This document shows, in pieces, positions 25,706-34,712 of a stretch of DNA of 64,000 nt. Source of the stretch: Mucilaginibacter dorajii (GTDB taxonomy: Bacteria > Bacteroidota > Bacteroidia > Sphingobacteriales > Sphingobacteriaceae); contig NZ_JANTYS010000020.1 in the NCBI RefSeq assembly GCF_024808255.1, forward strand, positions 1 through 64,000, read 5' to 3'. The notes beneath the pieces were generated by a model. It saw only the letters and a list, made by a program, of their open reading frames with translations. It was not told where the DNA came from and did not search any database. How positions within the stretch are numbered: the first letter of the stretch is position 1; every line of letters begins with the position of its first letter. A program made the position numbers and the translations under genes.

Positions 25706-27145
25706 TCAATACTGAATTTTAAATACCGCGGCTTGGTTTAAGCCGTTTTGCGTTTGTAAAGATGCAGGTATATTTATATTAATTACACCTTGCACTACCG
25801 TATATTTTATTTTTTGATTGATACCCAGCAGCGTTATTTTTTTCACCTTACCCTGATCTTTTAAATGGAGTGATATCGTAGCCGGCAAAACTACAGCATC
25901 TTTATCTTTTGCTGCCAAAACAAATGCGTAAACGCTTTTGCCCACTTTGGTATAATAGGTATTTCCTTCAGAATAAGGCGCTATGGCTTCTGAGTTATAG
26001 ATACCTTCACCATTGATCTTGATCCAATCGCCAATTTGCTTAAGGCGATTGTAAGCTACCGGATCCCAGTCACCATCTGGGCCGGGCCCAATATTCATTA
26101 ACAGGTTACCGCCCCGCGAAACGATCTTTACCAATAAGGTTACGATCTCGTTTGCCGATTTATAGTGATCGCCGGGAACATAGCTCCAGGAATTGCCCAT
26201 GGTAATACAACTTTCCCAGGGGTGATCAAGCGGCGCATCGGGTACTTGTTGCTCTGGCGTAGTATAATTTTCATATTGGCCGGCAACAGTACGATCTACT
26301 ACGATAAGCCCCGGTTGTTTTACCCTGGCGGCGGTTGCTATTTTGGTCATATCTATATCCTGATCATACGGGATAGTTTTTTGCCAGTCAACGCTGGCAT
26401 CTATTGTATTTTTAGGCCTTACCCATCCGCCATCGAGCCATAAGATATCTACCTTACCATAACCGGTCATTAATTCCTGGATCTGGTTAAAAGTAAAATC
26501 TTTAAATTTTTGCCAGCGCTCAGGATATTTTGCCGGATCGTAATTCACATTTCTATCCTTTGGCGGAAAATATGGCCACCAGTAATTCTCGTTATGCCAA
26601 TCGGGTTTTGAAAAATAGGCTCCAATCATAAAATTCTCTTTACTAAACGCGCTGAAAACCTCCTTAGCCACATTGCTTCGCGGATTGGTTGAAAATGGTG
26701 TTTTAGGGCTGGTAATTTTATAATCCGATTGTTTGGTATCAAACATGGTAAAACCGTCGTGATGCTTAGTTGTAAATACCACATACTTCATCCCGGCATA
26801 CTTTGCGGCGGCCACCCATTTTTCTGGGCTAAACTTTGTAGGATTAAAGGTAGTTTGTAAGTTTTCATACGCTTTTTTATAACCATAATAGTCGGCCCCG
26901 TAAGGTCCGCGACGTTGTGTCCATCCCTCATCCTCGGGGCAAATGCTCCAACTTTCAACTACTCCCCATTGGCTGTAGGTACCCCAGTGCATAAATAAGC
27001 CAAATTTAAGTCCTTGCCATTTATGCAGATTCTTTTGAACCAAAGAATCATTAGGCACAACATAATCTTTAGACATATTATGTTCCTGAGCAGCTATTTT
27101 ACCTGCGAGTAAGATACAAGCCAAAAAAAACGGTAGTTTTTTCAT
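25706..27145 (-). CDS. alpha-L-fucosidase, glycoside hydrolase family 29
   Basis: 479 aa with signal peptide (about 1-19). GH29 signatures are clear: KFGLFMHWGTYS, YVVFTTKHHDGF and ILWLDGGWV, the last holding nucleophile Asp238. A short C-terminal beta domain follows. It removes alpha-linked fucose with retention. Length and the PWESCITMG segment resemble the broad-specificity GH29A branch, which is only suggestive. It leads an operon with GH2 and the cytochrome/FG-GAP gene, and its promoter lies in the AT-rich 27146-27597 region shared with the ECF sigma gene. Confidence 0.92.
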   Translation of the reverse strand: MKKLPFFLACILLAGKIAAQEHNMSKDYVVPNDSLVQKNLHKWQGLKFGLFMHWGTYSQWGVVESWSICPEDEGWTQRRGPYGADYYGYKKAYENLQTTFNPTKFSPEKWVAAAKYAGMKYVVFTTKHHDGFTMFDTKQSDYKITSPKTPFSTNPRSNVAKEVFSAFSKENFMIGAYFSKPDWHNENYWWPYFPPKDRNVNYDPAKYPERWQKFKDFTFNQIQELMTGYGKVDILWLDGGWVRPKNTIDASVDWQKTIPYDQDIDMTKIATAARVKQPGLIVVDRTVAGQYENYTTPEQQVPDAPLDHPWESCITMGNSWSYVPGDHYKSANEIVTLLVKIVSRGGNLLMNIGPGPDGDWDPVAYNRLKQIGDWIKINGEGIYNSEAIAPYSEGNTYYTKVGKSVYAFVLAAKDKDAVVLPATISLHLKDQGKVKKITLLGINQKIKYTVVQGVININIPASLQTQNGLNQAAVFKIQY

Positions 27146-27311
27146 TTATATATTTTTTAGAGTTCGATTTTTTAAACTATTGTGTCCAAAAGACGTATTG
27201 GTGTTAATTTCAGGTAATTTTCGGCAAGCAAAAGATAAAATATTGAAAATAATATCGATAAATTTTCATAAATAGAGATACTTAGTGTATACAATACATT
27301 AATAGATTCAC

Positions 27312-27346
27312 AATTGAATTTATTCACCAAATGAACAAATTCAATT
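27312..27346. repeat. 15-bp stem inverted repeat in the divergent promoter region
   Basis: AATTGAATTT (27312-27321) pairs with AAATTCAATT (27337-27346). After one mismatch, TTCA pairs with TGAA, leaving the loop CCAAA. It could be an operator for a dimeric regulator or a hairpin in the leader of either transcript. Confidence 0.45.
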
Positions 27347-27547
27347 ATTTTGGTATAATTATATGCAATAATGGCATTAAAAATGTCCACACTACACTTT
27401 AAAAGCCGTTAAATACCGTCACAAACACTCTAATGACAACTTTTATTGGCAATTTGCCTACACACTAAGTAAATAAATTTTGAGAAGCATTAAATTTCGA
27501 TTAAAAAGTTGACAACTTTAAAATAAATGTTTCTTTTTGTTATCAAA

Positions 27548-27576
27548 TTGTTACATTGCATTATATTATTGTTTTG
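27548..27576 (+). promoter_or_regulatory. candidate sigma-ABfr-type promoter of the ECF sigma gene
   Basis: TTG at 27548-27550, an 18-base spacer and TTGTTTTG at 27569-27576, one base off the Bacteroidota -7 consensus TAnnTTTG. Predicted start is near 27583. Confidence 0.35.
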
Positions 27577-27597
27577 GCGACACTTAATTAAAAGCTA

Positions 27598-28218
27598 TTG
27601 AAAATTTCTAAAACTGACACTTCGGATTTATGGATGCAGGTATGTTTTAATGATGATATCAAGGCATTTGAAATGCTTTTCCACACATTAAATACCCGGC
27701 TCATTAAGTTTTGCGTGTTTTACATCCGCCAGAAAGAGGCAGCCGAAGAAATTGTATCAGATGTATTTATTAAGTGCTGGGAATCGCGCAAAAATCTTAC
27801 TGAAATCGCTAATCTGGAAACCTACCTTTTTGTAGCTGTCAAAAATCAATCTTTCAATTACCTAAAAAAATTCTCCAATATCCATCTTGTACAAATAGAA
27901 GCTTCAGACGAAGTAGAATTTGTAAATACATTTGATCCCGAAAAGGAAATGGAGCGTAAAGAACTTCATTTTTTATTGGATAAAGCTGTCGCTTCACTCC
28001 CTCAGCAAGCCTGTATCATCTTTAAACTCATTAAAGAAGATGGTATGAAATACAAAGAGGTTGCCGAAATTTTAAATATCTCACCACGTACCGTACAAAC
28101 CCAGCTTTTTAGAGCGATGAAGAAATTGAGCATCATCCTGTCTGCTCATCAATTAACTTCAAAATCGGCCGAAAAGGCATCTTCTGGTCAACAGACTATA
28201 GGGCTTCCGTTGTTATAA
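27598..28218 (+). CDS. ECF-type RNA polymerase sigma factor
   Basis: 206 aa from a TTG start; an ATG at 27631 would give 195 aa and is equally possible, since both leave region 2 intact. Region 2 (about 20-85, AFEMLFHTLNTRLIKFC, then EEIVSDVFIKCWE) and region 4 (about 125-180, LPQQACIIFKL, then SPRTVQTQLFRAMKKL) are typical of FecI-like Bacteroidota sigma factors. It should be held by the FecR-like protein encoded next and drive the SusC/SusD genes downstream when the STN domain of SusC signals substrate. Confidence 0.9.
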   Translation: MKISKTDTSDLWMQVCFNDDIKAFEMLFHTLNTRLIKFCVFYIRQKEAAEEIVSDVFIKCWESRKNLTEIANLETYLFVAVKNQSFNYLKKFSNIHLVQIEASDEVEFVNTFDPEKEMERKELHFLLDKAVASLPQQACIIFKLIKEDGMKYKEVAEILNISPRTVQTQLFRAMKKLSIILSAHQLTSKSAEKASSGQQTIGLPLL

Positions 28219-28308
28219 ACATTCTTTTTAAATTTTTTTTCAAAGGTTGTAGGCAATTTTAAAAAAAATATTGTCCTAACTAAAAACAAGCTCTATTTAC
28301 GCTTATAA

Positions 28309-29409
28309 ATGGTTACGGAAAGATTTATTGAACTGCTTACAAAAAAACTCTCAGATGAGATCGATGCACAGGAATTGGAGGAATTCAATTTTTTGATTGC
28401 AAACGATGAGGATTGCAGACAGCAAAATACTTTCTTTAAAGCTTACTGGATTAAAAACGAAGAACAATATTCAAATACTGATATGATGTTTCAACGCATC
28501 AGGAGTAAAATTGAAGTTCCGCAAAGCGATGAAACAGCACAAGCATCGGCAGAAATAAAACCTGCTTTTTTCAAACGTCATCGTATTACTGTTTTATGGC
28601 CAGCCGTAGCCGCACTTTTTGTAATTGGTTTAAGTTTATTTGCAGGCTACTACTTTATAAACAGCAATTCAAAAAAAAATGAGATTGCCGATCTGCAGCA
28701 AAAAAAAACGCCGAGCAGGGTAAAATCCAAGATCTATTTAAGCGATGGATCAATTGTTACTTTAAATTCAGAAACAACTTTGAAATATCCGCCATCTTTT
28801 AAAGGAGCAACACGTGAAGTTTACCTAAACGGCGAAGCCTTTTTTGATGTGGCCAAAGATCACCTGCATCCTTTTATAGTACATGCCGGCAATATGAGCA
28901 TCAGGGTTTTAGGCACAGCGTTCAATGTAAAATCATACAAAAATGACATTGCCAGTGAAACCACGTTGATAAGAGGTGCGATTGAAGTAACCCTGGCCGA
29001 CAGGCCATCAGACAGGATTATCCTAAAACCCAACGAAAAGCTTATTTTAAAAAGTTCAACTTTTAAAAGGCATACTATAAACAGACACCTGGTAGCTCAA
29101 ACGCCTGATAGTGCTAAAACAAGCTATGCTTTAACCAACCTTACTTACCTGCGGTCAAACGATACTACCATTGTTGAAACTTCATGGGTAAACAACAGGC
29201 TTATATTTAAAGACGAGGACTTTACCGAGATAGCTAACAAAATGGAGCGCTGGTATGGTGTTAAGATAAAGTTTAAAAACCCGGCAGTAAGAGACTATCA
29301 CTTTACGGGAGTTTTTGAAAGAGAAAGCATTACACAGGCACTTGGTGCTTTGCAACTCGTAGAGTCATTTTCATATAAGTACAAAAACGAAACCGTATAT
29401 ATTTATTAA
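28309..29409 (+). CDS. FecR-family anti-sigma factor
   Basis: 366 aa. Cytoplasmic N-terminus (about 1-95), one transmembrane helix (about 97-117, VAALFVIGLSLFAGYYFI), periplasmic FecR domain (about 130-235, with LSDGSIVTLNSETTLKYP and the EVYLNGEAFFDVA segment) and a C-terminal DUF4974 domain (about 295-365). It carries the signal from the STN domain of the receptor to the ECF sigma factor. 90 bases downstream of the sigma gene and 178 bases upstream of SusC. Confidence 0.92.
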   Translation: MVTERFIELLTKKLSDEIDAQELEEFNFLIANDEDCRQQNTFFKAYWIKNEEQYSNTDMMFQRIRSKIEVPQSDETAQASAEIKPAFFKRHRITVLWPAVAALFVIGLSLFAGYYFINSNSKKNEIADLQQKKTPSRVKSKIYLSDGSIVTLNSETTLKYPPSFKGATREVYLNGEAFFDVAKDHLHPFIVHAGNMSIRVLGTAFNVKSYKNDIASETTLIRGAIEVTLADRPSDRIILKPNEKLILKSSTFKRHTINRHLVAQTPDSAKTSYALTNLTYLRSNDTTIVETSWVNNRLIFKDEDFTEIANKMERWYGVKIKFKNPAVRDYHFTGVFERESITQALGALQLVESFSYKYKNETVYIY

Positions 29410-29471
29410 CCTAACGCAGCTATTAAATAAGCCTATGACATAAAGAAAGCTTTACATACCCAAAAACAAAA

Positions 29472-29498
29472 CGGGAATTACCAGTGTGGCAACTCCCG
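29472..29498. terminator. hairpin between FecR and SusC genes
   Basis: Arms CGGGAATTACC and GGCAACTCCCG pair over 11 positions with two mismatches and a short loop. No T-run follows, so it may be a processing or attenuation site that sets receptor level apart from sigma/FecR level. Confidence 0.35.
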
Positions 29499-29587
29499 CG
29501 AAGATGAAGATCTGTTAGTTAATCACGCAATGCTCTCTCGAACAGAACATTGCCATTTAATCAAGTCACCTTTAATTAAGTAAAAGT

Positions 29588-32500
29588 ATGAAATATTTTA
29601 AACACCCAAAGGGTGTAAGAGATAACTATTGGCTATTTAAGTCCATAATAATAATGAAATTGACATTTATTTTAACGGTATTCTTTAGCCTGCAAACCAT
29701 GGCGAAGGTGTACTCACAACAAAAAGTCACCTTTAATATGAAATCCGCTGATTTCAAGAAAGTTATCTCTGCTATACAAAAGCAGACTAACTATCATTTT
29801 GTTTTCAGCGAACGTAAAATCCCGTCGACCCAAAAGATAACACTGAGTGTTCAAAACGAAGATGTTACTTCGGTATTGAACAAAGTGTTGGCAAATACCG
29901 ATTTCACTTACACTCAACTTGAAAACAACCTGATAGTAATTACCGGCAAAAATGAAACCTTGGTAGCAGCCGCAGTTGTTAAAGGTAAGGTGTTAGATGA
30001 AAAGGGTACGCCTGCCCCGGGCGTGTCTGTAAGAATCAAAGGTACTTCTACAGGTACCACTACAGATGCAAATGGTAATTTCTCCATTAATGCTCCCGAT
30101 AACGCGGTACTTGTTTTCTCATTTTTAGGGTTTGAAAATCAAGAAGTTTCAGTTGCGGGTAAAACCGACATTACTGTAAAACTTGTGGTAGCTTCTAAAA
30201 GCTTAAACGAAGTTGTTGTAACTGCATTGGGTATCAGTAAGGAACAGAAAAAATTGGGCTACTCGGTAACAACAGTTAACGGCGATGCTTTAAATAAAGC
30301 AAAAGAAAGTAACGTTGCCTTATCATTACAGGGGCGTGTTGCCGGTTTAAGCGTTGGTGCTTCAAACGGTGGCCCGGGTTCATCTGCAAGGGTATTATTA
30401 CGTGGCTTAACCAGCTTTACTGCAAGCAGTCCGCTGTATGTTATCAATGGTGTACCAATGGATAACACACAACGCGGTTCATCTGGCGAATGGGGTGGTG
30501 CCGATTATGGCGATGGTATCTCTAACATCAACCCCGATGATATTGAATCAATGACTGTGCTTAAAGGTCAGTCCGCTTCTGCACTTTACGGTTCACGTGC
30601 TGCAAACGGTGTTATTTTGATCACCACCAAAACGGGCAAAAAAAATTCTCCGTTTGGTGTTGAGTTTAACACCAACATACAATTTGATAAACCGGTGGAT
30701 AACACTGATTTTCAACAAGTATACGGTCAGGGTATACTGGATCCAACAACAGGTGTGGCTGCAAAACCTACAACACTTGATTTAGCACGTGCATCAGGTA
30801 ACCTTGCGTGGGGTACTAAGATGGATGGATCTGATGTTATGCAAATTGATGGTAAAATGCATAAATATTCGCCGGTAAGTAATTACATTGATTTTTACCG
30901 TACAGCTCCAAGCTTTACCAATACAGCATCATTTACAGGTGGTAACGAAACAGGTGCCTTCCGTTTGTCAGCTTCTGACCTGCGCGCTAATTCAATGGTG
31001 CCAAATAGCTACCTTGATAGAAAAACTTTTAACTTCAATGGCAGCGAACAGATAAATAAAAAATTAAATGTTAACGTTGTAGCCAACTATGTAATAGAAA
31101 ACTCTAAAAACAGATCGAGCTTAAGCGATGGCCCGGGTAACCCTAACAACGTACAATTTTTAGCACCAAACCAGGATCAGGCTACTTTAGCACCCGGTAC
31201 AACTGCTAACGGTAAAGAGTTGACATTTACTGATGACAGCTATGTAACTAACCCATATTTTGCTGCCTATAATTTCATTAGCAACGTTAGCAGAACTCGT
31301 TTGATTTCTGCAATATCTGCTAAATATGACATTACTAACTGGATTTACCTGCAAGGACGTATGGGTTATGATGACAGCAATGACAGCAGGGTAAACATTG
31401 AGCCTACTGGTACAGCTTATCGTAATGATAACGGCACCATGAACACCACCCAAACGCATATTAAGGAGTTTAATACCGACGTTTTGGTTAACGCTAAACA
31501 TTCTCTTGTAGAAGACCTTTTAAACTTAGATTTGTCTATTGGCGGTAACATCCGTAAAAGCGAATTAACAGGTACATTTATTAATGGCCAAAACGGATTT
31601 ATCATTCCTTATTTCTATAGTTTAACAAACTTTAAAACTCGTGATTCAGGTCCGCAGATTGATCCGGCAAGCAAAAAACAAGTTAACTCAGCTTACTACT
31701 CAGCAGATTTTTCAATCAAAAACTTCTTAGTATTAAGCACTACCGGTCGTTATGATTACTATAGCACCATTTCAAAAGCTATTGGTCCTGGTATATTCTC
31801 GCCATCGGTTTCTGGTAGCTTTATCTTCTCTGAGCTATATCACATGAATGGTGTGGATTTAGGTAAAGTAAGGTTATCATTTGCACAAACCAGTAACGAT
31901 GCGACTGCTTATTCCAACACAGTTTATTACAGCCTAAACAACTCAATCAATGGTACACCAGCGGCGGGTTTCAGCAGCCAGTTACCTAACTTATTTTTAA
32001 AACCATTTACTTTAAAAGAAATTGAAGCAGGTTTAGAAATGAAATTCTGGGGTGATAGGTTTGGTTTTGATGCTACCGTGTTTTCTCGTAAAACAAATAA
32101 CGAAATCATCAATGGTAACCTGGATTGGTCTACCGGGTACACTAACCGCTACATCGGCACCGGTTCTACCCAAAACCGTGGTGTAGAGATTGAAGTTCAT
32201 GGAACCCCGGTTAAAAAATCAGGTTTCAGCTGGACTCCTTCATTCAACTTTACTTATGTAAAAAACAAAATTCTGCAAACTGATGGTATAACCAATAATA
32301 ACATTGGCTTTGGTACCTTCCGCCCCGCGGCGAGTTCAGGAATAGCGGTTACAGCACTTGTTGTAGGTTTAGCCGGCCCGCAGATTTTAGCTACAGACTA
32401 CAAGCGCGATGCTTCGGGTAATATTATGTATGATGCCTCTGGGCTTCCACAACGTGGCGATTTAAAACCAATGGGATCAACCATTCCTAAAATTTATGGT

Positions 32501-33010
32501 GGTTTAAACAACACGTTCAACTTCAAACAATTTAATTTAGGTTTCCTTGTTGATTATCGTTTTGGTAACAAAGTACTTTCAGCAACTGAGAATGCCAGCA
32601 TTTTCAGAGGTTTGAATAAACTTACCCTTGCGGGCCGTGAAACAGGTGTAGTTGGAATAGGTGTTAACCCGGCAGGAACAGCCAATACAGTAAATGCACA
32701 AGCTCAAACTTACTACCAGGCCTTAGCCACCAATGTTGGTGCAGTATCTGTTTTAGACGGTAGTTTTATTAAGTTACGTCAGATAACTTTTGGTTATACC
32801 TTCAACTCTTCTTTCCTAAGGGGCACACCATTTAGTAGTATTGGTGTATCAGCAGTTGGTCGTAATCTTTGGACTATTATGAAACATACCAACAACATTG
32901 ATCCTGAATCTGGTTTCTCTGCCGATCCAAAATATGCAGGTATAGAAGGTGCCAGTTTGCCTTTCGCCAGGACTTATGGTTTAAACTTAAACTTTAAATT
33001 CAAAAACTAA
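29588..33010 (+). CDS. SusC/RagA-type TonB-dependent receptor with STN domain
   Basis: 1140 aa. Signal sequence with a long n-region (about 1-44; an internal start at Met23 is possible). STN/secretin-TonB signalling domain (about 47-118), carboxypeptidase-regulatory-like domain (about 130-200, KGKVLDEKGTPAPGVSVRIK), plug with LNEVVVTALG, and a beta-barrel ending NLNFKFKN. The STN domain fits its place after the sigma/FecR pair: it reports ligand binding to FecR. With SusD it imports glycans across the outer membrane by TonB energy. Confidence 0.95.
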   Translation: MKYFKHPKGVRDNYWLFKSIIIMKLTFILTVFFSLQTMAKVYSQQKVTFNMKSADFKKVISAIQKQTNYHFVFSERKIPSTQKITLSVQNEDVTSVLNKVLANTDFTYTQLENNLIVITGKNETLVAAAVVKGKVLDEKGTPAPGVSVRIKGTSTGTTTDANGNFSINAPDNAVLVFSFLGFENQEVSVAGKTDITVKLVVASKSLNEVVVTALGISKEQKKLGYSVTTVNGDALNKAKESNVALSLQGRVAGLSVGASNGGPGSSARVLLRGLTSFTASSPLYVINGVPMDNTQRGSSGEWGGADYGDGISNINPDDIESMTVLKGQSASALYGSRAANGVILITTKTGKKNSPFGVEFNTNIQFDKPVDNTDFQQVYGQGILDPTTGVAAKPTTLDLARASGNLAWGTKMDGSDVMQIDGKMHKYSPVSNYIDFYRTAPSFTNTASFTGGNETGAFRLSASDLRANSMVPNSYLDRKTFNFNGSEQINKKLNVNVVANYVIENSKNRSSLSDGPGNPNNVQFLAPNQDQATLAPGTTANGKELTFTDDSYVTNPYFAAYNFISNVSRTRLISAISAKYDITNWIYLQGRMGYDDSNDSRVNIEPTGTAYRNDNGTMNTTQTHIKEFNTDVLVNAKHSLVEDLLNLDLSIGGNIRKSELTGTFINGQNGFIIPYFYSLTNFKTRDSGPQIDPASKKQVNSAYYSADFSIKNFLVLSTTGRYDYYSTISKAIGPGIFSPSVSGSFIFSELYHMNGVDLGKVRLSFAQTSNDATAYSNTVYYSLNNSINGTPAAGFSSQLPNLFLKPFTLKEIEAGLEMKFWGDRFGFDATVFSRKTNNEIINGNLDWSTGYTNRYIGTGSTQNRGVEIEVHGTPVKKSGFSWTPSFNFTYVKNKILQTDGITNNNIGFGTFRPAASSGIAVTALVVGLAGPQILATDYKRDASGNIMYDASGLPQRGDLKPMGSTIPKIYGGLNNTFNFKQFNLGFLVDYRFGNKVLSATENASIFRGLNKLTLAGRETGVVGIGVNPAGTANTVNAQAQTYYQALATNVGAVSVLDGSFIKLRQITFGYTFNSSFLRGTPFSSIGVSAVGRNLWTIMKHTNNIDPESGFSADPKYAGIEGASLPFARTYGLNLNFKFKN

Positions 33011-33014
33011 ACAG

Positions 33015-34595
33015 ATGAAAAAACGATATATTTTTAACTTCCTGTTAGCGGGCGCTACGTTAATGGTAAGCTGTACCAAAAATTTCGAACAGATAAACAC
33101 ACAACCAGATAAAACAACGGCCACGCTTATCGATCCAAACTATTTCATGTCGCAGGCGCAAATGACTTTTTCACAAACCGGCTATGATCAGTTGCTTTTC
33201 CAAAGTATGTGGATGCAGTCACTATCATCAACGTTCAGCTATTATAGCAATGGCGATAAGTATGTTTTTGGCGGCGGAGGTACAGGTTACTACAACCGCA
33301 CATGGAACAGAGGATACAGTGCCCTTACATTGGTTGACGAAATGAAAAGCCTGGTGAAGGGTAAGGCAGAATATGCCAACCTTGACGCTTGTGGTACTAT
33401 TTTACGTGCGATGTTTATACAACGTATAACAGATTTATACGGAGATGTACCTTATTCACAGGAAGGCCAGGCTAAAAGCGGAGTATTTTCACCAGTGTTT
33501 GACACACAAAAGGATATATATACCGCAATACTTACCCAGCTTGAGCAGGCAACTGCTGCGCTTGATGCATCAAAAGCAACTCCAACAGCTGATTTATTCT
33601 ACGGTGGTAACATTCCTCAATGGAAACGTTTAGGGTACTCTTTAATGTTAAAGGCAGCTATGCGTTTAACAAAAGTTGATGCGGCTACTGCCAAAACTTA
33701 TGCAGAAAAAGCTTACGCCGGCGGTACCATGTCTGCCATTGCAGATAACGCTAAAGTGATGACAGATGCTAACGGCAATACCAGCAGCAACTCTGATGCT
33801 TTACTGGTTACTGATGACTTCAGAGAAGTTCGTTGGGGAAAAACCATAATTGATTTTATGAAAACCACTAACGACCCACGTATTTCGGCTATTGCTGAAA
33901 TAACTGATGGTAACGGTCGTGCCGCTAATGAAGACCGCACTAAAGCTGGTATCACTACAGCAAGTTTGCAAATTGGTATGCCAAATGGCTATACTACAGG
34001 TACTATTGCCAGCGCCCCTGGTTACCCGGGTGCAACTCCTGCAGCATCGGCTACGGATGCTCCTGCACCGTTGGGCAAATATTCCCGCCCGCGCCTGTTT
34101 GTTTATGCAGACAGGATAAGTGCTAACTTCATTTACACATATGGCGAATCTGAATTATTGTTAGCTGAAGCGGCTACAAGAGGTTGGAACACAGGTGTTG
34201 CGGCTACACATTATGCCGCCGCGTTAACGGCAGATATGGCTACACTTGCACAATATAACCCAAGTGCGGCAGCTACTGTAAACGCCGGTGATATCACTAC
34301 TTATGTTGCAGCCCATCCTTTAGTGGCAGCAACCGCTTTAGAGCAAATTAACATGGAGTATTATGTGGCTACTTCAACCACATTCGATTTCAACGAGACA
34401 TTTGCTAACTGGAGAAGATCTGGGTATCCTGTATTAACACCAATTACCTATACTGGCCAGTTCATAACAGGCCAGGTTCCACGCAGAATGCCTTATCCTA
34501 CCACGCTTATACAAACAAACGGCACAAATTATGCCGCTGCTGTTACGCGTCAGGGTGCAGATAATTTTGCTACCCGGGTTTATTGGGATAAATAA
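33015..34595 (+). CDS. SusD/RagB-type nutrient-binding lipoprotein
   Basis: 526 aa lipoprotein (Cys20 in LMVSC). The overall pattern, with RITDLYGDVPYSQEGQ, GGNIPQWKRLGYSLMLKAAMR in part, and a C-terminal QINMEYYVATSTTFDFNETFANWRRSGYP-type region read in pieces, fits the SusD_2 branch (PF12771-like). It caps the SusC barrel on the cell surface. Starts four bases after SusC and ends just before a strong terminator. Confidence 0.92.
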   Translation: MKKRYIFNFLLAGATLMVSCTKNFEQINTQPDKTTATLIDPNYFMSQAQMTFSQTGYDQLLFQSMWMQSLSSTFSYYSNGDKYVFGGGGTGYYNRTWNRGYSALTLVDEMKSLVKGKAEYANLDACGTILRAMFIQRITDLYGDVPYSQEGQAKSGVFSPVFDTQKDIYTAILTQLEQATAALDASKATPTADLFYGGNIPQWKRLGYSLMLKAAMRLTKVDAATAKTYAEKAYAGGTMSAIADNAKVMTDANGNTSSNSDALLVTDDFREVRWGKTIIDFMKTTNDPRISAIAEITDGNGRAANEDRTKAGITTASLQIGMPNGYTTGTIASAPGYPGATPAASATDAPAPLGKYSRPRLFVYADRISANFIYTYGESELLLAEAATRGWNTGVAATHYAAALTADMATLAQYNPSAAATVNAGDITTYVAAHPLVAATALEQINMEYYVATSTTFDFNETFANWRRSGYPVLTPITYTGQFITGQVPRRMPYPTTLIQTNGTNYAAAVTRQGADNFATRVYWDK

Positions 34596-34610
34596 TACTT
34601 ACTTTATTAA

Positions 34611-34642
34611 CTAACAAGGAGACAATATTGTCTCCTTGTTAG
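34611..34642. terminator. perfect 32-base palindrome terminator after SusD
   Basis: The 16 bases CTAACAAGGAGACAAT are followed directly by their exact reverse complement and then TTTT. This is a strong intrinsic terminator on the plus strand. It splits sigma/FecR/SusC/SusD from the FG-GAP, haloperoxidase and GH3 genes. Confidence 0.85.
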
Positions 34643-34712
34643 TTTTATCACCTTTATAAAATTTGTTTTTAAAACTGCGTGCCCCCGATCATGAGTTTTT
34701 ATTAAAGTACTT

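Larger units (their letters stand above)
27146..27597. other. AT-rich divergent regulatory region
   Basis: 452 bases between divergent gene starts, visibly richer in A and T than its surroundings. It holds the long hairpin at 27312-27346 and a promoter-like pair at 27548-27576. A 72-codon open frame (27172-27390, minus) is low complexity and not supported as a gene. Confidence 0.6.

Noticed and set aside
27172-27390. 72-codon minus-strand frame in the AT-rich region
   Set aside because: Composition-driven; it overlaps the inverted repeat and has no recognisable features.
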